Notes under the pieces: generated by a model | Databases searched by the model: none | The model's input: the letters and a program-made list of their open reading frames with translations, nothing else | Told to the model about the DNA's origin: nothing | Made by a program: the position numbers and the translations under genes | Part shown: one piece after another, positions 51,238 through 59,743 of the stretch | Numbering within the stretch: the first letter of the stretch is position 1 | Layout: each line of letters opens with the position of its first letter | Assembly: GCA_027577595.1 (NCBI GenBank) | Contig: JANBRJ010000023.1 | Location: forward strand, 62,001-126,000 | Origin: Coemansia sp. RSA 487 | Taxonomy: Eukaryota > Kickxellomycota > Kickxellomycetes > Kickxellales > Kickxellaceae | Reading direction: 5' to 3' | DNA: 64,000 nucleotides

Positions 51238-53161
51238 ATATAATTAACCCATCATGAATCAATTATATTGCAAAGCAGGTTCACAAATCAGGCTTTGCAA
51301 TTCGTGAATTGGATTGTTATCACAAATACACACCTGGTGATATGGCTGAACAAGATCGATCTTCGAAAACATTTGCGCGCCATGTGTCTCATCAAGCAAG
51401 TCATCAGTAAGTGGCATTGGAAACGAATCCTTAATGGTACACTTGTTCAAGCCGCGATAATCAACGCATACGCGCAGTATACCATCCTTCTTGTGCACAA
51501 ACAACACCAGAGTAGCCCAGGGCGATGTAGACGTGAAACTGTAAGCTTTCTTCGGCGATTCACGTATCTGCTTCTCCATCTCGGTTATCTCTGCATGTGA
51601 TAGAAGATATGGCACTCTGGCGACCGGCTCAGACCCCTCTGTCAGATGGATCTCGATTTCAGGACTGCCAGGCGCAAGTTGACTAACTAGCGACTGCTCA
51701 AGTACCTGATTATGCTTTGAGCACAACATAGCCGACTGATCTTCCTGATTTGTCGCCAGTGCCGCAACAGACAATTGAGACTTCAAACCGTCCTCGGGGA
51801 TCTCACGCAAATCCAGCCCATCGGGTCGATATCGTCGTCTGTCACTAGCTTTGTCACTGTATTGACTGTAAGCAGTTTGACCGCGTTCTCTGCAACAGAC
51901 GCAGCCCGAACCACTGTTCCCGAGATTTTCCAACGCTTATCTTTTTCAGTAATAAATACAACGTTCTCCTCGCAACGGATAACACTCTTGTGCTCTTTCA
52001 GCCAGTTGCTACCAAGCAGAATAGTAGTTGTCGCTGGCATCACCAAACAATAAGTATTAATGCGCAAATTGCCACCGAAATAAATAGGCAATCTGCAATA
52101 CTTTGTACAGTCATAACAGTGTGCACCATCTGTCAAAATAGTCGGTATTGACGCACCCAAACCATAAAACTTGATTTTCTACTCCTTACAAAACTCCTTA
52201 TCGGCAATAGCTATCTACGACTCACCATCCACCAAAATGTGAGCCGGAATCTCGTTAGCCATACCGTTAATATACAACTGCTCCACAGGCAAGATTTATG
52301 CAGGCGTCCCATTAAACAGAATCCCTTCGATAAACGCTATACTACGCGGCACAGCCAAGGGCTTGTCAGTCCTCACAACATTCGGCCAGTTGTTCAGGCT
52401 ACAACGAGGCATAGCTATCTTCATTACATCGATTTTGACTGGCTCCCGCTGCATTGACTTTTCGGCTGCAAAGAAGCTTCTAGTCTTTGACACAGCCGCA
52501 TCAAACTTACACACTGTATTAGTCGCTGCTTCAGCAATGAACCAATTACAAGGCTTGATTGGAAGCTTCACAATGGAGATACATGTTGTAAGCCCCTGTC
52601 TGGTATCATATACGCCGTGTTTGCATAGGATTTTATATTCCTCAAGGAAGGTTTCAGATTCGGCCGAATTCGTCAGCGGCTTCATCTGATAAATTCGAAT
52701 ACTAGCGTCCAGCCGATGGATCGAGTCGCAATATAGCGTGACTAGAAACTCTCCCAATGAACTCCACGCCAGAATCTCGTGGTCATTCAAGGCGCACCAA
52801 TACCAATTATCGTGCTCCGATTGCTTACCCATCGGAATTTTCATCAACGCGAACGACACCCATAGATCCTTCCCGACCCCGAACAATTTAAAAACATATT
52901 CAGCGTGTTGCAGCCATGGACCGATCAGAACAATATTCTTGCTTACTCCATCCGGCTGCAACTCTCGCAGAGTTTTCAAAACATGATTGATCTCTGTGGC
53001 TGACAACAAACTTGTAGTTTCAATAGTCGCCATTATCATACATGTGGCGACAAGCAACACAACAGAACAATAACCACTAAACAATCCAACATTAGAGGAA
53101 GCGATTTGAATTAAACTATAATAGTATAAAAGTGGGTGGTACTACCAAGTTTAATAAAGCT

Positions 53162-53328
53162 TGTTAGCATTTTTCAAAACGGAACTAAAACTTATGTTCA
53201 TTTTTATTCCAACAAAAGATTGGCTTTTACAGTCGTCAAAACATTCTGATAATGATAATGACTCGCAAATTGCACGCCTAATCGCTATCATATGAGTCGC
53301 CATCGCAATATGACTGTCTCTTGGAACA
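53162..53328 (-). repeat. 5' LTR of the gypsy fossil
   Basis: About 167 bases on the minus strand, starting TGTTCC and ending CTAACA, followed about 15 bases later by a primer-binding-like TGG sequence. Its central part (TGTAAAAGCC, then GGAATAAAAATGA, then TTTTAGTTCC) is a diverged relative of the two other LTRs. Boundaries are approximate. Confidence 0.55.
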
Positions 53329-53335
53329 ATCATAT

Positions 53336-53496
53336 TGTTGGGAAGCATATATCGTATGCTTCCCGATTATCTAGTTCAATCGTTGTAGTGTTTGCACGGC
53401 TATAAAAGCCAGGCTATCTATGAAAATAAAAACGAGGAACTTTAGCTCCGTCTGCTCTCTTGATATTCTTGTGAAAAGCGATATATCAGTATCACA
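53336..53496 (+). repeat. Solo LTR, head-to-head with the gypsy 5' LTR
   Basis: About 161 bases on the plus strand, starting TGTTGGGAAG and ending ...ATCACA, with GGCTATAAAAGCC (53399-53411) and GAAAATAAAAACG. It is homologous to the nested LTR at 51077-51237. It contains a perfect 10-base inverted repeat, GGGAAGCATA / TATGCTTCCC (53340-53349 and 53355-53364). It begins only 7 bases from the oppositely oriented LTR and ends about 215 bases before the Fanzor start. No internal region is attached. Confidence 0.65.
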
Positions 53497-53711
53497 AGTG
53501 TTCCCAAACAAGCTAAATAACGAAAAGAGCATGTATTGCCTGATTAGGAAAGGCAGCGTGACATTGATGACTCAACGTTGGCCAATACTATGTAACGACC
53601 AAAGGGCGTTTATTTTTCCTTTGACATTTTGTTTCTTCCAGTAGCACCAAATACACTTTTCAACGCATATATTATATTAGTTATATTCTCTTGTTTGCTC
53701 GCCCATCTGCA

Positions 53712-55863
53712 ATGGACAATGAGGATATATTGGACACAGGGACACACGTTATAAAGTGTCCCCTAAAATCTCTGGTGAATGACAGAAACGACATTACCAA
53801 GGTAAACGACTATGTTGTAGTGACCAATACAGCTTCTGCGTACATATATGGGCTAGCTACGCACAAGCAGCTCGATCTCTCTGTGTGCCCGGAAAAGAGG
53901 TTTTTTGGCGAGGTATTCCTGCACCTCACCAAGCGGAAAGTCAGGCCGAATGTCAAGGCTGAAATCCAGGAGTACAGGAGGGTCATACGCAAGCACCTGG
54001 ATGCGTACAAGGAGGCTGCTGGCATCACAGAGTTTGATATAGCCAACCCAAACCAGACAGCACAGTTCGAGGCAGCAAGAATTTACACTGCATACGTGAA
54101 TAATATACAGACCAAGTTTGGTCAGTATCTTCGGCGTGCAGTAAATGTTCTGCTGAAAACTCGGGAGCGCAAGAGGGATCTTGAGGAGGCAATGAAGGGC
54201 AGAACAGCAGATGAGATAAAGGAAGCGTATGAAGACCGAATTTGGAAACCTGGGCTGGAGTTGAAAGAAGCGATAAAACACCGCAACACTGTTCTTCCAA
54301 TTATCACTGTGGGCAACAAGAACATTGGGGACATTCTTGAACCTGTGTTGACAGCATACGACAACGACTACAAGTTTGAGGAGGAAGGTCTTTATTACGA
54401 TATCAAGGCGCATCCAAAAAAAGTACTTCAAAGCATTCTATTTCTTGGCAGTGCTTCTTGAGACGAACGACTGCAGATCTTTCCAGTGTTTCCCATTGCG
54501 GAAGTCGTTTGTGCCAATGCACATCGAAATTGACACCATGGTATTATGTCGAAGCATAATGGGCTGGAGCTATAACGCGAAGTCCCTCATTGAAAGCTAT
54601 TGGTACAGATTTCTCAATGAAAAATCGAGGGTGCTACGGACAAGAAATGGCTTCAGATTCTACGGCACGATACAGACTGACGGCGTGTCTGTGTCAGTGA
54701 TCAAAAAGACTGCAACAGCCAAAGAAAAAAGCAGCTGGAAAGTGAGGAAGAGGGATGCTGAAGCAAATGCTGCCATTGAGACCAGCGGAGTTGGGCTGAC
54801 TGCTCCAGCTGAGAGCATAGCTACTGGCTTACCGCCAGAGGCCCAGCCCAAAAAGCCCAGGAAGCGAAAAAAGCCAGGTGAAAAGAAGCCAGGTGAGTTC
54901 ACATATATCCACGAGCTTTCACCAGAGCAGCTGGCCAGCATGAAAAACCCGATTTTCATGGATCCGGGTCGCCAGGACATTGTCTTTGGCATGACGGAGG
55001 AGAGCACCTCTGAGGAGAAAGCTCTTTTCCGATACACACGGAACCAAAAGGCTAAAGAAACCCGGATAACCCATTATCACAAGCTGAGGGAAAAGGTCAA
55101 GAACGAGCATCCAGACAGCAACGAAATCAAGGCTGCTGAGGTTAGATTGGCTGCTTTTTCGTGCACAGCAGTATTGCCAGATAAATATGAGCAATATGTC
55201 AGGACGCGTGCTGCCGTTTGGCCAGTGCTGAGTAAATTCTACACGAACACCATGACCACCAGCAAGAATCGGAACAGCCCTCAGCCGATTCATCGCAAGC
55301 TTCGGCAATCGGCCCACATCAAGCAGCAACAAGCCGATGCGCGGCTAGCAAAGAGGGTTCGGGTGACATGCGACGATGAAAAACCCACTGTGATCTTAGG
55401 CAACTGGAGTGCGCCAATGGCTCGCTACCATGAGCCTATACGGGGGGTTGGGTTTCGGCGAATGCTGAGGAAAAAAGGGTGCCGAGTCTATCTTATTGAC
55501 GAATTCAGAACGTCAAAGATTTGCCCAAACTGCCTCATCGGCACTCTCAAGACGTTCCTGAAAGTGCCCAACCCCCGCCCCTACCAACGAAAGAAGATGA
55601 AAGAAGTCCTCTGCCACGGTCTCCTTAAGTGCACCAACGAACTATGTATGGGTCCCGTGGAAGTGGATGGTGTTTTGACTCCTCGTTCGCGCATGTACAA
55701 CCGAGATCTCGCAGCCGTTCTCAACTTCAGGCACATTTTCCATGACCTTCGCGACCACGGTAAGGCTCCAGAGCGCTTCTGTCGCAGTCAGCCTGCAGCC
55801 ATTGCTACCGCCGATGAACAGCAGCCCAAGAAGAAAAGGAAGACGGCGAGGAAAAACAAATAA
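53712..55863 (+). CDS. Fanzor: eukaryotic TnpB-like, RNA-guided nuclease family (one frameshift)
   Basis: Fanzors are eukaryotic relatives of TnpB that use a guide RNA to cut DNA. The ATG at 53712 (MDNEDILDTG) opens the first frame, which has HVIKCPLKSLV and then helical sequence. The match passes to the +1 frame at an A7 run (54416-54422): HPKK in one frame meets YFKAFYFLAVLLE in the other, then CFPLRKSFVPMHIEIDT. With six A's the product would be 716 residues. RuvC-like residues are all present: Asp in FMDPGRQD (about 417), Glu in LIDEFRTSK (about 597) and Asp in YNRDLAAVLNF (about 665). Zinc-finger cysteines are CPNC and CTNELC. Basic nuclear-signal-like runs (PRKRKK, PKKKRK) are present. 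The indel may be a real mutation or an assembly error. Host or phage TnpB is unlikely given the eukaryotic motif layout. Confidence 0.85.
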
Positions 55864-55960
55864 CAACCACCACGAAATTCAGCCAAGGTTATAGCCGCGG
55901 CAAATCCTAGTTCTAGGATAGGATGCTGTCCCTTTTGCAGGTAAGTGCTCAAATGAGAGC
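55864..55960 (+). ncRNA. Candidate Fanzor guide-RNA (fRNA) region
   Basis: Fanzor and TnpB guide RNAs usually overlap or follow the 3' end of the nuclease ORF. Just after the stop there is a perfect 6-7 bp inverted repeat, ATCCTAG/CTAGGAT (55904-55910 and 55913-55919), best read as a 6 bp stem with a GTTC loop. It is followed by a GC-containing stretch. No element end was defined, so the scaffold/guide boundary cannot be placed. This is inference from position plus one hairpin. Confidence 0.25.
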
Positions 55961-56828
55961 CGATGAGATAAACATCTGCGACTGCTTTTGACGATGGTAC
56001 TAATCATTTGTATTTTCTCTTGCGTGTTTTCCTGTTTTGCACTGACGCATATGCCATGCCAATTGACACAAACGGTTTTTCTTGGAACGCAAGATGCATT
56101 ATTGCCACCGCAAACCTTTCACCATTCGGCGCGTATACATCCCTTCTTATTCGATATCATTAGAAGCATAAACAGGCAACGATCGGCTGGGCTGTGCACA
56201 GGAAGCCGTTTCTTCCCGCAGCTGATTCAGCGTCAGCTTTTGATGACTGAAAATGAGGTTTGCATTGGAGAGATTTAAGCCAATGTGCTGCCGTTCAGAT
56301 GCGTCTGCGATAAGATCAGCAATAGTTTTTGTTCCTATCAGAAGCAATCGTAGCACCCTGGCCTATCTTTTTTGATCTCATTCACATACTCTCTACTTGT
56401 GCTTGTGCACAGAGCCACCCAGTTTTCTCAGCCGCGTCCGGATGCGATCGGTTGTGATAGGAGCAGAGGGAGAGGGGATATCTCCACTGACTCCTTTTTT
56501 TGTAACCCCTCTAACGCAAAAAAAGTCACAGTCCATTTTGGATGCTATATAAACGGCATACTCCTTCGCTTCTAGTATGTGCAGGCTGTATTCCTTATCG
56601 TTTACGCTTATATTGTTTTATTTAGACCACCTTATATATTTTGAGCTTTGTGGCCAGACGTATTTAATATATAAGCTTTATAGAGATTGTGCAACATCTG
56701 GAGCACATTTTATTTCAGCTCTTTAGCAAGTGCATCACTATACATTTGTACACTTTATCTAGCCTGCACAGCTTTTTTTTGTACACACGCATCTTGACGC
56801 TGGATCGCTCTGATTGTCTGGATAAGCA
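55961..56828. other. Region between Fanzor and the ammonium transporter
   Basis: No gene was recognised. Near its left edge a juxtaposed acceptor-donor string TTTTGCAGGTAAGT (55934-55947) is notable. The last 250 bases before the transporter are AT-rich with several TATATA-like stretches (about 56625-56680) and a T-rich leader, suitable for a promoter. The right end of the Fanzor element is not visible. Confidence 0.4.
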
Positions 56829-58307
56829 ATGGCGCCAGCAGCGACTAGCATCGATGATATCGACATGGGCACAACGGTGTGGATGATTGCATCCACAGCG
56901 TTTGTGTTTCTCATGATCCCGGGGCTCGGGTATTTTTACAGCGGCATGGTGCGCAGCAAGAACGCGCTCTCGCTCGTCTTTCTCTGCATGATGGCTCTTG
57001 CAGTGGTTACGGTTCAATGGGTCCTATGGGGGTACTCGCTGGCCTTCTCCGAAACTGCAACAAACCCGTTTATCGGCAACCTGAAGCACTGGTTGTTCCT
57101 CGATGTCAGCATGAAACCGCACCCGAATTCCCCTACAGTCCCTGGCGTCGTTTTCGCAACCTACCAGTGCATGTTTGCCGCCCTAACGCCCGGGCTGGCG
57201 ATCGGCGGCGCTGCCGAGCGCATCCGGGTCTTTCCGACGATCATCTATGTGTTTGTCTGGTCAACTCTGGTCTACGACCCAATTGCGTACTGGGTGTGGG
57301 CACCAAACGGCTGGTTGGCCAAGCTGGGCGTCCTTGACTTTGCCGGCGGGTGTGCCGTTGAAACGGCCTCTGGGTTTGCGGCGCTGGCATTCTACTTTGT
57401 GCTTGGCAAGCGCAAAGGCTTTGGCGAAGAAAAGTGGCAACCGCACAACTACCTAAACATCATCCTTGGATGCTCCCTGCTGTATTTCGGCTGGTTCGGC
57501 TTTAACGCCGGCGCTGCATCGCTGACATCGGGCCGCGCAGGCATTGCTTTCCTGACAACCAGCTTAGCCGGCGCCACTGCTGGCCTCACCTGGGTTGCGC
57601 TAGCATTCCGCATCGAGCACAAGTACTCCAGCTTCCACTACTGCTCAGGCGCAGTTGCTGGGATGGTGTGCGTGACGCCAGCATCAAGCTATGTGAGTGT
57701 CTGGGCTGCTGTGCCGATGGGTGTGATCTCTGGCGTGTGCTGCTACTATGCAATCGAGGCAAACCTCCGCATAGGCATCGACGACTGCATCGACGTCTTT
57801 GCAGTACACGGAATCGGCGGCATTCTTGGAGTCTTTCTGACAGGCGTTTTTGCAAACAAAAGTGTTATCGGCCTCGATGGCACAAAGTCAGATGGCGGTC
57901 TTATCAACGGCAACGCCAAACAGCTCTACATCCAGCTTGCAGCCCTGGCAGTCAGCGCCGCTTGGTCGTTCACAATCTCATTCATCGTCCTCACGATCAT
58001 GAATTACTTCCCGCTACTCCGCCTTCGCGTCGACCCTGATGCCGAGGAGCATGGCCTGGACTTTACTGAGCTTGGCGAGGCTGGCTACAGCTTTATGCAC
58101 GATGTCGCCAACATCAACAACAAACCCGACGCTATAACAGCGTCGCCCAGCTTCCACGAAGAATCGCTGCTTGAGCATCCGCACAAACACAAGCCGGTGT
58201 TTAAAGAGTCCACACCCGAAACCAACACCGCTGCTACCACCACTGCAGACTCCAGTTCGCCACCGAGCATAAACATGGATGTCAAATCCAACTTATCTCC
58301 TGTATAA
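56829..58307 (+). CDS. Ammonium transporter, Mep1/Mep3 type (AMT family)
   Basis: 492 residues, intronless. Plasma-membrane AMT/Mep proteins take up ammonium. Seen: eleven hydrophobic segments from about residue 17 to 395, the N-terminal block MIPGLGYFYSGMVRSKNALS, and FATYQCMFAALTPGLAIGGAAERI. The pore block is LDFAGGCAVETASGFAALAF, where the first twin-His position is Glu, as in yeast Mep1 and Mep3. The second His is kept in FAVHGIGGILGVFLTG. The cytosolic tail carries the conserved GEAGYSF region followed by Ser/Thr-rich sequence, a likely target of nitrogen-dependent kinases. The start ATG is the first in the frame. Confidence 0.95.
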   Translation: MAPAATSIDDIDMGTTVWMIASTAFVFLMIPGLGYFYSGMVRSKNALSLVFLCMMALAVVTVQWVLWGYSLAFSETATNPFIGNLKHWLFLDVSMKPHPNSPTVPGVVFATYQCMFAALTPGLAIGGAAERIRVFPTIIYVFVWSTLVYDPIAYWVWAPNGWLAKLGVLDFAGGCAVETASGFAALAFYFVLGKRKGFGEEKWQPHNYLNIILGCSLLYFGWFGFNAGAASLTSGRAGIAFLTTSLAGATAGLTWVALAFRIEHKYSSFHYCSGAVAGMVCVTPASSYVSVWAAVPMGVISGVCCYYAIEANLRIGIDDCIDVFAVHGIGGILGVFLTGVFANKSVIGLDGTKSDGGLINGNAKQLYIQLAALAVSAAWSFTISFIVLTIMNYFPLLRLRVDPDAEEHGLDFTELGEAGYSFMHDVANINNKPDAITASPSFHEESLLEHPHKHKPVFKESTPETNTAATTTADSSSPPSINMDVKSNLSPV

Positions 58308-58587
58308 ATATCCTCCAAGCAAGAAAAAACGATCCCCTTTCCTTGCTCCTGTCTCTTGATCAAACTTATATATTTACGCATTCATATAAACATGTAATAT
58401 ACTCTTTTTTGATACAGCATTAGATAACCAAAATCGAAAGGGAAAGATTGTGGCCTTTTTTTTCTCGCGTTTTTCAATTTTTTTTCTCATTCTTTTCTTC
58501 AAATTTCTTTGAACACTTGTGCCATCAGCTCTGCATTTACTATTCATTAATCAAAAAAAGCTTTTTTTTTACACAAGCAAATTGGAA

Positions 58588-59580
58588 ATGGCGGCAACTG
58601 ATGTCAAGACGCTGACCTCACAGGCACCATTCGGTGGTCGTTATGTTGCTCTGTTGCGCCGCACGAACACCGGAATGCTATTTTCAGACCCTGTGTTTGT
58701 CAAGGATGGCCAGTCATTGCCAGAGCTCCCTGATGGCCTGCAATATGTCGTCATACACCCATCTGCTGCTCAGGCAAAGGACAGTACAATGAAGGAATTT
58801 GTACCTTCTAGCAACAGTCACACCACAGAACACCACGATCAACCACAGAGAAAGAACGCGATGCTGCCTCTTGAAGAAGACTATGGCATGTTCAGCAGCT
58901 TTTTGCCCAGCAGAGACTCATCCTTATCGTCGTTTACCCACACTGACTACAATGTCCTCAACAGCAGTCACGGTCTACCAGAGAACAGAGAGCTAGAAAC
59001 CCACGTATCTACTTATGATCTTGAATCTGCTCTTGAAGTTGCTGAAAGGGTTCTTGGCAGGTGCTCCGACGATCAAGTTGCTGGCACTGCCACCAATCCA
59101 CACAGCGACATTCCACAGGACATACTCAAAGATATCGAAGATGTCGGACTCGAACCATCTGCTCAGAAATGCGAGAGGCAAAGCCAAATATCTGACTCCA
59201 GGACCGACCCTGGTGTGGAAACCGCCGAATCGATTTTGAAAGAGAATAATGCACTTCTGATAAAGCTCGTAGACTTACAGGATAAACGCGCGCTTGCCAA
59301 CAAATTCGACGATATAAGCAGTGAGGAAATGGCTATAGCAGCAGCGCTGCAGAATAACATTATGCGTGTGGTTGCTGCCAACAAGCCTTCTGCATTGCGG
59401 CCCTCAAGCATAGAGATAAAACACGCTGCAAGCGCACTTCTTGCAAAGCGGCAGCCCGTATTCTCTGGTGTTTTGCCGCCACAGAAGCGCTTTGCATTTG
59501 TTTCCAATGTTGCTTCAAGCACCGAATTTCCACAAGGCGCTACCACAACGCCAATGCAGAGACAGCCTATTCCCCGCTAA
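58588..59580 (+). CDS. Conserved-looking protein of unknown function
   Basis: 330 residues from the ATG at 58588. Not recognised. Seen: an ordered-looking N-terminus (GGRYVALLRRTNTGMLFSDPVFVKDG), a polar Ser/His-rich middle, and a helical, probably coiled segment about residues 210-280 (ESILKENNALLIKLVDLQDKRALANKF, then MAIAAALQNNIMRVVAANKPSALRP). A tail with LLAKRQPVFSGVLPPQKRFAF follows. No membrane segment or enzyme motif. The helical part and the APFGGRY-type start suggest a subunit of a larger nuclear complex, but that is a guess. It converges with PRP8. Confidence 0.6.
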   Translation: MAATDVKTLTSQAPFGGRYVALLRRTNTGMLFSDPVFVKDGQSLPELPDGLQYVVIHPSAAQAKDSTMKEFVPSSNSHTTEHHDQPQRKNAMLPLEEDYGMFSSFLPSRDSSLSSFTHTDYNVLNSSHGLPENRELETHVSTYDLESALEVAERVLGRCSDDQVAGTATNPHSDIPQDILKDIEDVGLEPSAQKCERQSQISDSRTDPGVETAESILKENNALLIKLVDLQDKRALANKFDDISSEEMAIAAALQNNIMRVVAANKPSALRPSSIEIKHAASALLAKRQPVFSGVLPPQKRFAFVSNVASSTEFPQGATTTPMQRQPIPR

Positions 59581-59743
59581 CCACAAATAGCAATGGTTTT
59601 ATATACGTGTAATTTTCGATTTTGCTCCAAACGGACACTAAAGATTGCAAAGCAATATCACATAATAAGCCAGTGTAAGCAACACAACTGCGTGTTGTAT
59701 CAAAACATGCGAAAAACAACGCAGACTAAACAAAAAAGAGAAG

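Larger units (their letters stand above)
50716..53328 (-). mobile_element. Broken Ty3/gypsy LTR retrotransposon (fossil)
   Basis: Runs on the minus strand from a 5' LTR (about 53328-53162) and a primer-binding-like TGGTAGTACC (53147-53138). Parts in order are a Gag-like region (about 53040-52300), an aspartic protease-like region (about 52160-51950, with LLGSNWL) and reverse transcriptase (about 51700-50730). RT blocks include VHKKDGILRVCVDYRGLN and KPKKCEFFKGSAEFL. No RNase H, integrase or 3' LTR was recognised; the element ends abruptly against a DNA-transposon fragment. A solo LTR of a related family is inserted within the reverse transcriptase region. The copy is clearly broken by several lesions and looks moderately old. 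Confidence 0.8.

Noticed and set aside
54423-54451. Mini-intron (GTACTT...GGCAG, 29 bases) as the cause of the Fanzor frame change
   Set aside because: Removing 29 bases would not reach the downstream frame and would delete the conserved FKAFYFLAV stretch. A one-base change in the A7 run explains the data better.
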